Shown here: piece after piece, positions 25,220-32,684 of the stretch | How positions within the stretch are numbered: position 1 is the first letter of the stretch | Layout: each line of letters opens with the position of its first letter | Assembly: GCA_019347895.1 (NCBI GenBank) | Contig: JAHWKM010000012.1 | Span: 1-39,522 of the forward strand | Source of the DNA: Candidatus Parcubacteria bacterium | GTDB lineage: Bacteria > Patescibacteriota > Saccharimonadia > Saccharimonadales > 2-12-FULL-41-12 | Direction of reading: 5' to 3' | DNA: 39,522 bases | Position numbers and translations under genes: made by a program | Notes under the pieces: model-generated | The model's database searches: none | What the model was told of the DNA's origin: nothing | What the model saw: the letters and a program-made list of their open reading frames with translations, nothing else

Positions 25220-26347
25220 TCAATAGATGAAGCGGTAGTTGCCGGTTTCGCTGGCTGGAACGGTACGGTAGGTTACCTGTCCCCAATATGGATAGTTCAT
25301 ATCAGACACCAGAAAAGATCCGTTGGAATTAACACTCTCCACGTATGCTACGTGGCCCAATCCTCCGATGTTCAGGTGGTACAATACGGCGCCAGCCCTA
25401 GGAGCAGTACCTGTAGGCAGTCCGGCTGCACGGGCACCGCCTAACCAGGAAATCGCATTGCCTAAATTGCTGGGAATAGGATTTCCGGTCTGTGCCCGCC
25501 TATTGGCGGCATGCCAGGTACACCAGCCGTAATCGTAGGCATTAGCTCTATAAACCGGAGTCAGGCCGAATGAAAAGGCTGAGCCGCGAGCTGAAGCATA
25601 GTTATAAGTATTTTGCGCGGGAGGTTCTAGCCCGTCAGGGATAACTATTCTATCGCCAACCTTAAATTTTCCGGTAAGTTCCGCGTCATTAAAAGCGATT
25701 AAAAGGTTTCTGTCGGCCCGGTATTTTGCGGCAATAGTGCCCGGAGTATCGCCGGACTTTACGGTGTAGACAAGGCCATTGACCGGGCTGATCACTAATG
25801 TGGTTCCGATGGCTACCGTGTCACCGCTGAGACCGTTAGAAAGTCTAATAGTATCAGAGCTGACGTCGAATTTTTTAGCGATGCTGGTCACCGTATCGCC
25901 TTCGACTACCTTGTACGATTTAATGTCTTTTTTAGATTTCAATGCTTCGGAAATAATCTGGGGCTTTGCAATAAGCTTGTCGTCATCAGAGGCCACGCTA
26001 AGCGCGCTCACCCTAACCGTGTCTGCCTTGTTAGTTACGGCGTTTTCTTCCGGCAGATTAGCTGCCCGGGCAATGTTAACCGCAATGTCAGCCGAAGACA
26101 ACTTGTCTAAAGGATTAGCAAGTTTTTGGGTTTCGGCGGCCACAAAGCTGCTGGAATAATTAGCCTGGTTGGAAGGTTTGTTTGCCGCTACTAAAATACC
26201 GACAATACCGAAAACAGCCAGATTAGCTGCTAAAAAGCTTAAACGCACAAACCTTCTATGCGATCTGGTAAAAAAACGAGTCAAAATAGTAATTTTTGAC
26301 TCTTTTCGCGCCCTTAAAGATCGTTGCCATGGTAAACGGTGCGTCAC
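25220..26347 (-). CDS. LysM-CHAP peptidoglycan hydrolase
   Basis: This 375-residue exported wall enzyme has an N-terminal basic segment and a hydrophobic helix at about 36-55, an anchor or signal. Two LysM repeats follow (about 142-188, 'YKVVEGDTVTSIAKKF', and about 191-237, 'YTVKSGDTPGTIAAKY'), which bind glycan. The CHAP domain (about 265-375) has catalytic Cys in 'GWCTWHAA', His in 'LGHVAYVE' and a downstream Asn/Asp. It would cleave cross-bridges or stem peptides during growth or division. The start is a GTG with AGGTG just upstream; 'AGGAG' further upstream precedes only in-frame ATA/ATT codons. mltG lies upstream on the same strand after a 283-base gap. Confidence 0.88.
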   Translation of the reverse strand: MTHRLPWQRSLRARKESKITILTRFFTRSHRRFVRLSFLAANLAVFGIVGILVAANKPSNQANYSSSFVAAETQKLANPLDKLSSADIAVNIARAANLPEENAVTNKADTVRVSALSVASDDDKLIAKPQIISEALKSKKDIKSYKVVEGDTVTSIAKKFDVSSDTIRLSNGLSGDTVAIGTTLVISPVNGLVYTVKSGDTPGTIAAKYRADRNLLIAFNDAELTGKFKVGDRIVIPDGLEPPAQNTYNYASARGSAFSFGLTPVYRANAYDYGWCTWHAANRRAQTGNPIPSNLGNAISWLGGARAAGLPTGTAPRAGAVLYHLNIGGLGHVAYVESVNSNGSFLVSDMNYPYWGQVTYRTVPASETGNYRFIY

Positions 26348-26630
26348 TACACCTGCTTTATTGCGAATTATGCTCTCCTAGTTCTAGCGAAAAGAGATTG
26401 CCCGGAAATTAATTCCTAAGCATCTTTTGGACTTGCTATGGCGGCCTGTCTATTAGTTAATATTTTCTAAAGTTATTAGGCCCGCAAGTAACAGCTACCG
26501 AATGATTTCTACAGTTTGAATTAGTTTATGTTTCATCCTTTAGCTGTAAGGTCTATTTAACCAAAACTAAGCATAAAAATCAAGCTTTTTAAGTACAATT
26601 TACAACAGTTTTACATCTGTTGACGGTTTG
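26348..26630 (-). other. Long leader between mltG and the LysM-CHAP gene
   Basis: There are 283 bases without a gene. Right after the mltG stop there is a small hairpin (TTGAC/GTCAA). A second inverted repeat (GGCCT/AGGCC, roughly 30-base loop) lies in the middle, and AGGAG precedes the coding start. I looked for a c-di-AMP (ydaO) riboswitch, which often precedes wall hydrolases, and could not recognise its conserved core. No clear promoter pair is visible. Confidence 0.35.
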
Positions 26631-27689
26631 TCAATAGGATTTGCAAAGTTCTTTGCAGTGTTTTTTGGTTAGGGCTTCGTGTTCTTCCAGGGTTTTTGAA
26701 AAATAGGTCACGCCGTCGTCGCCGGCTACAAAGTACAGCCAATCGGTTTTGGCCGGGAAGGCTACGGCCTTCAATGAATCCACGGCTGCATTGCCGATCG
26801 GGCCAGGCGGCAAACCGCTATGCTTGCGGGTATTGTACGGCGAATCATGATGCAGGCTTGGCTCTTCCCCGTCTTTTATGGCTCCGTAAAGAGCCGTGGG
26901 GTCGGCGCCGAGTTTCATGTCTTCCTTGTATCTTTTTAAGAGCACCTGGGCGACCATTGGCTTGTCGGCTACTTTGCTGACTTCCTGCTCGATAATGGAG
27001 GCTAATATAACGGACTGGTGAACGCTTAGACCCTGTTCAAAAAAGCCGGCTCTCACCTCTGGAGATAGATACCGCGACATTTCATCCAGCGACTTTTCAA
27101 TAATTTGCAGCGGCGTAGTTTCGGCGGTTTTTTGAAAACTTTCCGGGTATAAATATCCCTCGAGATCGGCAGTTTTCGGTTTATCCGTCAAGGCGGGATG
27201 CCCCGGATAATTAGCCGGGTCCAGCGCCTTGTCTATAGCGGCAGCCTTAAAACCGTCCTTTAAAAGCCCGTCTCTTATTTGGTCCAGCCGCTGGCCGGGC
27301 AGAATAGTTACTAAATCGGTTGCTACTTCACCGTCGACAATCTGGTCGACTATATCCGGTATCGACTGGGCCTGGCGGAACACATATGTGCCGGCTTTCA
27401 GACTGCCGCGCAAATTTTGGTTGCGTACGTACCATTCAAATGCCCAGTCGCTTTTGATGACGTTTTTGGATTTTAAATTGTCGGCTATCGCGCTGGGTGC
27501 GCTGCCCTGCTCAATAGTCACGATTATGGAGTCTTCGTTATTGCTAAACGGTTTTAAGCTGTCCTGGTAAGCGCTGCGGACAGCTACGGCGCTGCCGACT
27601 ATGGCTAGGATCAATAAAACAATTCCAGCCAGAATCAGTTTGCTTCTTCCGTATACCTTCGTCCCGTTTTTATGGTTAAAATTATTCAT
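26631..27689 (-). CDS. mltG: Endolytic transglycosylase MltG
   Basis: MltG cuts nascent glycan strands at the membrane and sets their length. From the ATG at 27689 it has 352 residues: a cytoplasmic basic start, a TM helix at about 15-38 ('LILAGIVLLILAIVGSAVAV'), a LysM-like subdomain, then the YceG domain with catalytic Glu in 'SIIEQEVSK' and the motifs 'LGADPTALYG', 'SPYNTRKHSGLPPGPIGN' and 'YFVAGDDG'. The track start adds 12 residues, but the inner ATG forms an ATGA overlap with the ruvX stop and is preferred. The ruvX-mltG pairing is a common arrangement in bacteria. Confidence 0.94.
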   Translation of the reverse strand: MNNFNHKNGTKVYGRSKLILAGIVLLILAIVGSAVAVRSAYQDSLKPFSNNEDSIIVTIEQGSAPSAIADNLKSKNVIKSDWAFEWYVRNQNLRGSLKAGTYVFRQAQSIPDIVDQIVDGEVATDLVTILPGQRLDQIRDGLLKDGFKAAAIDKALDPANYPGHPALTDKPKTADLEGYLYPESFQKTAETTPLQIIEKSLDEMSRYLSPEVRAGFFEQGLSVHQSVILASIIEQEVSKVADKPMVAQVLLKRYKEDMKLGADPTALYGAIKDGEEPSLHHDSPYNTRKHSGLPPGPIGNAAVDSLKAVAFPAKTDWLYFVAGDDGVTYFSKTLEEHEALTKKHCKELCKSY

Positions 27690-28090
27690 AATTTGCCGCT
27701 TAAATATTCTTCTAGTATATAACATGCCGCTACATCATCTTGGTACTTCGAAGGTGATTTTTTGTAGCCGCGACTGTCGGCGGCCCTGACGGAGCTAAGA
27801 CTTTCATCGGCAAAAACCACCGGCTTGACGGTATGCCTGGCCAGATCATCGGCAAACCTGCGCACCGCTTTTGACTGCTCGGTTTCCCGTCCGCTCATGT
27901 CTCTCGGCAGGCCAACTATCAGCTTATCGATTTTTTCGGCGGATATTACTGACTCTATTTTCTTAAATATTTCGGCGTCATTAGGCAATACACAATACGG
28001 GGAAGGCAGCTTAGCAATCGAATTAGCCAGCGCCAGGCCGATTCTCGCCTCGCCAAAATCAATTCCAAGATAGTGTTCGACCGGTTTCAT
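27686..28090 (-). CDS. ruvX: Holliday junction resolvase-like protein RuvX (YqgF)
   Basis: The 134-residue protein has an RNase H-like fold. It has 'YLGIDFGEARIGLALA' with the catalytic Asp, 'LIVGLPRDMSG' and 'VFADESLSS' with Asp/Glu. Family members process 5' ends of pre-16S rRNA and have been proposed to cut Holliday junctions. Length is normal. The stop overlaps the mltG ATG by four bases, and the large one-TM protein gene ends nine bases upstream. Confidence 0.92.
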   Translation of the reverse strand: MKPVEHYLGIDFGEARIGLALANSIAKLPSPYCVLPNDAEIFKKIESVISAEKIDKLIVGLPRDMSGRETEQSKAVRRFADDLARHTVKPVVFADESLSSVRAADSRGYKKSPSKYQDDVAACYILEEYLSGKL

Positions 28091-28099
28091 CGCTTCATC

Positions 28100-29773
28100 C
28101 TAATTGCCGGGGATATCAGATCCGTCTGCCTGCTGAACATCTACGGAAATTTTAGAGCTTTTAGGAATTTTACTGACCCAGAACGGACTGAGTTCTACGC
28201 TAGGGTCGGTTATGCCGACTCGTTTTTTCAACAGTTCTTCGGCTTCGCCTTTTTTCTTGCCGGTAATTTGCTGTTTTATCTCATCATGGTTGATGTCGGG
28301 ACCGGTGATAACTTTGGTTTTAAGGTTGAAGGCCGTCTGGCTGTCGCTCAGGCCGTTGCCAGCCGTAGACGGTCCGAAGACAGCTTCCGCCAGGCCGTCG
28401 TTAAGCACCGTCTGCGCGCCGTGTTCTGCTTGCTTATTTACTTCTTCTTTAATAAGTTCCTTTAAATCTTGCTCATTGACGCCGAGCATAGAATATTTGA
28501 CATCGACGCTGACGGTCACTTCGCTGGCTTCGGCTCCTACCTTGGCCGAAGGTGTGTAATCCGCGTCGCTGCCTTCAAATGTCTCGGTGATGGCGACGTA
28601 GCCTTCACGGCCAAATTCAGTTTTCAACTCTTCCTGGACGGTGTTTTGCTTACTGTTTAACCGTTCTCTGGCCTTGTCTATATCAGTTTGGGAAACAACC
28701 TTTACTTTTTTATCCGTACCCCCGCTAGCACTGCCGCTGGCTGATACGTCGGAACGGCCGGCAACCTTGAAGCTGGACGAACCGCTGATGTTAAATTTCT
28801 CGCCCGGACTTTGAGCTGTAATAGGTGTAGGATTGGTAGCTTTGTAATCAGCACAATTGCCTTGACCTCCCGATAGAACAAAGGTTGTATTATTTTGAGT
28901 TATATATGTTTGACCATTAGCGCTAACACCAGTTCCCGCAGGAACTGAAGCCGGAGCATCAAGGGGATTATCGCATTTTTCACTTACAGACATGGTGACG
29001 CTGCCGCTAGCTTTTTTGCCTTTATTTTCTTCGCCGGAGGCTTCAACTTTTTCGCTGTCGTTTTTCTGAGCCTCTTTGCGCAAGGCTTGGACGACTTTCT
29101 TTTCCTTGTTTAACTCCGTAGCCGTGGTGTCGGCTATGAAAGGCAATGAAAGCGGGACATTAGATGTCTGGGCCTTGACGACCACATTAGCTTTAGGAGC
29201 GATAACCAAGGCGTAGATCAGGCCAAATATCAAAAGAAGTACGGCTAGGGCTCCGATAATGATTTTTTTACGGAATTTGGTAAAGTTAGGTATTTTGAAT
29301 TTATTGCCTTTGGCGGCAGCCGGTTTGGCGGCTGGGGCCGCTCCAGCCTTCGGGGTATTATCAATCTCTATAGGAGATTGGTCATCGGCAAATTTAGCAT
29401 CGGGCGCTAAGGCAGAAACTGGTGTATTCGGGTCTATCTCGCCTTCGTCAATTACACTGGAATTATCCGAGGATATTCCCTGCGGTTCGTCCGGCAAATA
29501 CGGCTTGGAGGTAAGATTGGGCGCCACATGAAGTTTGGCTATTCCGGCCAGCGGCAGCAGGCGCGGTTCGGAGGTAATGAGAACTACTTGCTTATCTGTT
29601 TGATCGGCTGTGCGCTTGAGGAGCTTCATATTGACGATGGACTGCATTGAATTGGCCCGTTTTGGCAGCACTAGTGCAACTATCTTCTTAGGACTGTTTT
29701 GGATTCTATCAACGATGCCGGTGATTTCCTCGTCAACATCTATATAAATTGTATCCTTGCCTTTAGGATTCAT
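28100..29773 (-). CDS. Large one-TM protein, baseplate-J-like annotation in CPR, function unknown
   Basis: The protein has 557 residues. A cytoplasmic N-terminal domain (about 1-90: 'IYIDVDEEITGIVDRI', 'KIVALVLPKRANSMQSIVNMKLLKR') is followed by a disordered acidic and Ala/Pro linker (about 90-165) and one TM helix (about 174-192). The large exterior part (about 195-557) is rich in Ser, Thr, Lys and Val, with beta-type repeats and one Cys pair. Similar Patescibacteria proteins are sometimes labelled baseplate J/gp47 family; that is from memory and may be only a distant fold match. The start overlaps the FtsA-like gene stop (ATGA), so the two proteins are probably made in concert and may interact across the membrane. 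Confidence 0.6.
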   Translation of the reverse strand: MNPKGKDTIYIDVDEEITGIVDRIQNSPKKIVALVLPKRANSMQSIVNMKLLKRTADQTDKQVVLITSEPRLLPLAGIAKLHVAPNLTSKPYLPDEPQGISSDNSSVIDEGEIDPNTPVSALAPDAKFADDQSPIEIDNTPKAGAAPAAKPAAAKGNKFKIPNFTKFRKKIIIGALAVLLLIFGLIYALVIAPKANVVVKAQTSNVPLSLPFIADTTATELNKEKKVVQALRKEAQKNDSEKVEASGEENKGKKASGSVTMSVSEKCDNPLDAPASVPAGTGVSANGQTYITQNNTTFVLSGGQGNCADYKATNPTPITAQSPGEKFNISGSSSFKVAGRSDVSASGSASGGTDKKVKVVSQTDIDKARERLNSKQNTVQEELKTEFGREGYVAITETFEGSDADYTPSAKVGAEASEVTVSVDVKYSMLGVNEQDLKELIKEEVNKQAEHGAQTVLNDGLAEAVFGPSTAGNGLSDSQTAFNLKTKVITGPDINHDEIKQQITGKKKGEAEELLKKRVGITDPSVELSPFWVSKIPKSSKISVDVQQADGSDIPGN

Positions 29774-31092
29774 ATCTTTAACATCCTATCAAATCTAGCC
29801 CTCAGGCCGCTAGTCGATTCCAGCCCTTCGGCTTGCGTGGTAGTGTCCAGCCCCACCCTGAGCAAACCCATGGCCGTTATGTAAGTGTGGTCGTCAATCT
29901 TGCCGCTGATATCTTCGATGCCCACGACTTGGCCGGGTTCAATTAATGAAATGATCGGTTTGCGGGCAAACGGCAGCTGGCTGTACCAGTTAGTTTGATT
30001 TAGCGTGTCCGTCAGTACGTTCAAACTGGCGCCGCCGCCGCAAAGCAGAATCTGATGGGGCAAATTTTCCAGGTTAGTGAATTCGCTCAAGGCCAGCTCT
30101 ACCCCGCCCAGCCAAACATCGCAAGTTTTCTCCAGTGATTTGGCTACCGACTCGTGCTGCTGCAATTCAGTTTGACTCCTGGCAGAAAAGTTGATTTTAA
30201 GCTTCTCGGCCATGTCAAATTCCACGCCGAGATCACGCTCGATAGACCGGGTGAAGGCCCGTCCGCCGATACCAAACATTTTGGTGCCCTGTACGCCGCC
30301 TTCGTTGATTACGGCTATATCGGTCGTACCGCCGCCGACATCCATCAAAATCGCGCTCATATTGGCGTTGGGGTTGTCGCCTATGACTGACCGGGCCACG
30401 GCAAACGGCTCGGCCGCTACCGCCATTAGGTCCAAATCCAGTTCGGACGCCACTCTCTCCAAGGCCGCGATGTGAATCATCGGCGCAAAGGCCGTATAAA
30501 GCTGGACAAGCACATCGCGCCCCTTAAACCCGATCGGATTGGTAACTTCGTAACCGTCAATGCTAATACTAACCAAAGCGCTATTTACCAGCCGTACGTC
30601 GACCTGACGGCCGCCGAGTTCCCATTCCAGAGTTTTTCGGGCGGATTTTTCGGCGCGTTCCTGGACCAGCTCGATGATGTGTTCCATCTCGTCAATGTCC
30701 ATCTCCACATTCGGATCCTTGCGGCTGCAACGGACGCTGGTGGTGGTGCCCTTAACCAGCTCGCCGGCAATGCCTGCTACCGCTGTCCTAACGCTCATTT
30801 GGGCTTGTTCTTCGGCCACCGCTAGCGCTTGATTGCAGTTTTGGATAACAGCGCCAATGTCAGCCACCGCTCCGGCCTGCATATCGGTTAAACCCTGGTG
30901 CGCCCGGCCGACTCCCACGACTTGCATGGTATTGCCATTGACTCGGCCTATCAATGCCTTGACGTTTTCCGTGCCTACATCTAAGGCCAGAATGTATTGA
31001 TCGGCGTTTGGCCTTGAAGAAAAAGCCTTGGCCGATAATGCCCGTGAAGCACTTTTAATTTTGTTAAGCATACCCTGTAGTAGACTTTCCAT
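29770..31092 (-). CDS. FtsA/PilM-family actin-like ATPase
   Basis: The 440-residue protein has phosphate-1 motif 'LALDVGTENVKALIG', the SHS2 insertion (about 118-200), phosphate-2 'LMDVGGGTTDIAVI' and adenosine motif 'LCGGGASLN'. The N-terminal 36 residues are a basic extension. The strict 'DxGGGTTDIAV' and overall size favour FtsA, which tethers FtsZ to the membrane. A typical C-terminal amphipathic helix may be present in the last 15 residues ('GLRARFDRMLKI'). PilM of type IV pili remains possible because the partner is a bitopic protein as in PilM-PilN; no other pilus or ftsZ gene is in the window. It overlaps the next gene by ATGA. Confidence 0.82.
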   Translation of the reverse strand: MESLLQGMLNKIKSASRALSAKAFSSRPNADQYILALDVGTENVKALIGRVNGNTMQVVGVGRAHQGLTDMQAGAVADIGAVIQNCNQALAVAEEQAQMSVRTAVAGIAGELVKGTTTSVRCSRKDPNVEMDIDEMEHIIELVQERAEKSARKTLEWELGGRQVDVRLVNSALVSISIDGYEVTNPIGFKGRDVLVQLYTAFAPMIHIAALERVASELDLDLMAVAAEPFAVARSVIGDNPNANMSAILMDVGGGTTDIAVINEGGVQGTKMFGIGGRAFTRSIERDLGVEFDMAEKLKINFSARSQTELQQHESVAKSLEKTCDVWLGGVELALSEFTNLENLPHQILLCGGGASLNVLTDTLNQTNWYSQLPFARKPIISLIEPGQVVGIEDISGKIDDHTYITAMGLLRVGLDTTTQAEGLESTSGLRARFDRMLKI

Positions 31093-31363
31093 TATTTAAA
31101 TTTTTCATCTGTGAAAATTCTTCTCTTAACATTTTCTTGAGTGTTTTATTACCTGGAGTAGTTTTTAAATATTTTTCACGGCGGCGAGCATCAGCTTCGC
31201 TCCTATGTGCTTCATAGTATAACAGTTTCCAAGGCGCATATGCTTTTGTAGAAAAATTTAAACCTTTATTATGTTCTGCGACTCTTTTGCGAAGATCAGT
31301 CGTAAAACCTACATATAGTTTTTTACTATAATTTGACGACAAAACGTAAACATAGCAGAACAT
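31064..31363 (-). CDS. GIY-YIG endonuclease domain protein (UPF0213/YhbQ-like)
   Basis: The protein has 99 residues from the ATG at 31363 (MFCYVYVLSS), which fits the family start better than the track's ATG eight codons earlier. It shows 'YVYVLSS' and 'KKLYVGFTTDLRKRVAEHNKG', the GIY-YIG core with catalytic Arg, and ends with 'EKYLKTTPGN', a standard single-domain form. Such proteins are suspected structure-specific nucleases and are often mobile. It overlaps the FtsA-like gene start by 29 bases, an unusually deep overlap suggesting insertion next to, or extension into, that gene. Confidence 0.8.
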   Translation of the reverse strand: MFCYVYVLSSNYSKKLYVGFTTDLRKRVAEHNKGLNFSTKAYAPWKLLYYEAHRSEADARRREKYLKTTPGNKTLKKMLREEFSQMKNLNNGKSTTGYA

Positions 31364-31418
31364 TATGGAAAGCTCACTACGGGGCATAATCGTCGTCTAT
31401 TATAGCACGGCGTATCTG

Positions 31419-31835
31419 TTATAGATCGAGGGAATCGTCTGAGAGTTTTTCGCTTGGGAAATCAGAGTCAGCGCTCAAGTTGGTTATATCGTCGTTCACC
31501 GAGTTATTTAAATTTTCCAGCTCTAACGCCGAAGGTTCTTTAAACAAATTTGCCGGAGCGCTTTCTTCGCTCGGAGTTTGCTGGGAATTATCGCTGCCAG
31601 AGGTCAGAAAAACAACAGCAGCGAGTATTATAAAAACGCCGATCAACCCGCCCAGAATTATAGTAATTTTTTTAGTCTTAGAGTCCGACGGCTCGTAATT
31701 ATGCGGCTGGGGCGGCGGCCCGGCTGGCTGGGGCGGATTCGATGCGCCATAAACCTGGCCGGGGGGAGGACCATATTGGTTTTGCGGGGGCTGGCTGGAA
31801 GGCTGGGGGTTTGTGTCGGGATTTATTGAGTCCAT
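31419..31835 (-). CDS. Pro/Gln-rich one-TM protein, unknown function
   Basis: The 138-residue protein has a disordered Pro/Gln/Asn-rich N-terminus (about 1-50, with 'PPPGQVYG' and 'PPQPHNY'), a KTKK stop-transfer, one TM helix ('ITIILGGLIGVFIILAAVVFLT') and an acidic Ser/Asp/Asn-rich outer tail. The layout matches the other small tail-type membrane protein at 20280 but no homology is seen. The ATG at 31835 follows GGAG by eight bases, and this GGAG lies inside the base-paired arm of the long hairpin at 31838-31980, so its translation may be controlled. Confidence 0.6.
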   Translation of the reverse strand: MDSINPDTNPQPSSQPPQNQYGPPPGQVYGASNPPQPAGPPPQPHNYEPSDSKTKKITIILGGLIGVFIILAAVVFLTSGSDNSQQTPSEESAPANLFKEPSALELENLNNSVNDDITNLSADSDFPSEKLSDDSLDL

Positions 31836-31837
31836 TT

Positions 31838-31980
31838 CATATCTCCATTATGTTAAGTGAAGGCCGAATGGGTGGATGCGCCGCGGCGTCTTTGGGAAGG
31901 AGGCATATCTGAAGATATGTTGACGAGTCAAAACGTCGCGGAGTACCACCGATTCGGTTTGAAGCTGGAATGGAGATATG
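31838..31980. ncRNA. Long multi-helix palindrome, candidate structured RNA
   Basis: Four nested helices account for most of 143 bases. P0: CATATCTCCATT (31838-31849) pairs with AATGGAGATATG (31969-31980). P1: CCGAATGGGTGG (31864-31875) pairs with CCACCGATTCGG (31946-31957) with one mismatch. P2: 31881-31894 pairs with 31929-31941, 13 pairs with one bulge and one G-T. P3: CATATC-TGAA-GATATG (31904-31919). Read on the minus strand, P0 hides the GGAG of the downstream gene. The G-T pair slightly favours the plus strand. No T-run marks a terminator on either side. Confidence 0.7.
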
Positions 31981-31993
31981 TGATGGGCTCATA

Positions 31994-32638
31994 CTACTCC
32001 TGGCTGGCTCTTGGTCTTAATTCGCTGGCATGGCCGGTTAATAAGGGCTTAACCTCGTTAACTACGTGATCCGTTATCCCGTTGGAGCGGGTTCTGATCT
32101 GGGTATTGTACAGCCTGGCAGTTTCTACGAAAGCTTTGAACCCGACCACGTCGGCCGCACAGTTTATACTGACCATGTCATCCAGTGTTTGCCTGAATTC
32201 TCCGGCTGTGGATTCAAAACCGTTGACTTGGCGCACGAATTCAGCACGCTGCTGTTCCAGCTTAAACGTGTCTTTATTGACATATTTCAGGCTGCCTATA
32301 GCCACCCAGAGCTTGGCGTCGACCTTACGATAAATTTCACTGCGTTTATCAAATATGCTGACATATTCATCCCGGACTTGTCGAAGCTTAGTTTGGGCTC
32401 TAACGCAACTGTCTTCCAGCCGCTTAGTAGTCCTTTCATCCAGCTTGATTTTACGCTCGGCCTTTCGTTGGGCTACCCGCTGTTTTAGCGAACTCCCCGG
32501 CTTAGTCGGCTCCGGCGCTGACTGGGCGTTTACTATTGAGCCGCTAAATACCGCCAAAATAATCAGCAAAGGTAGGAATATAAACCAGTTTTTTGTTATA
32601 ACAGCGAATTTAAACATATATAATCTACTATAAATCAT
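31994..32638 (-). CDS. Secreted or anchored coiled-coil protein, unknown function
   Basis: The 214-residue protein has an N-terminal hydrophobic segment ('WFIFLPLLIILAVFSGSIVNAQS') ending in an A-Q-S type cleavage site, so it is probably exported. The mature part is highly charged and helical with heptad-like spacing ('LKQRVAQRKAERKIKLDERTTKRLEDSCV'), with two Cys about 100 residues apart. A second ATG seven codons in (MFKFAVI) is an alternative start. It lies between alaS and the long hairpin. Function is not known. Confidence 0.65.
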   Translation of the reverse strand: MIYSRLYMFKFAVITKNWFIFLPLLIILAVFSGSIVNAQSAPEPTKPGSSLKQRVAQRKAERKIKLDERTTKRLEDSCVRAQTKLRQVRDEYVSIFDKRSEIYRKVDAKLWVAIGSLKYVNKDTFKLEQQRAEFVRQVNGFESTAGEFRQTLDDMVSINCAADVVGFKAFVETARLYNTQIRTRSNGITDHVVNEVKPLLTGHASELRPRASQE

Positions 32639-32684
32639 TTTTATTTTACCATAAGCACCTCAGGACTTATATAGGGACCGGCAT

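Noticed and set aside
25073-25444. 123-residue plus-strand ORF across element copy A and the LysM-CHAP gene end
   Set aside because: It is antisense to the CHAP domain over most of its length, and the corresponding frame in copy B is broken by a 2-base indel, so coding is not conserved.
26348-26630. c-di-AMP riboswitch before the LysM-CHAP gene
   Set aside because: Location is right for ydaO-type riboswitches, but I could not match the conserved core by eye. A covariance-model search would decide.
31930-31958. T-box-like string on the minus strand (GGTGGTACTCCGCG)
   Set aside because: It resembles the T-box GGTGGNACCGCG but both parts are used in helices P1 and P2, no Stem I or specifier loop is visible, and the downstream gene is not an amino-acid gene.
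31857-32069. 70-residue plus-strand ORF over the long hairpin
   Set aside because: It lies within the palindrome and then runs antisense to the coiled-coil protein gene; the sequence is fully explained by base pairing.
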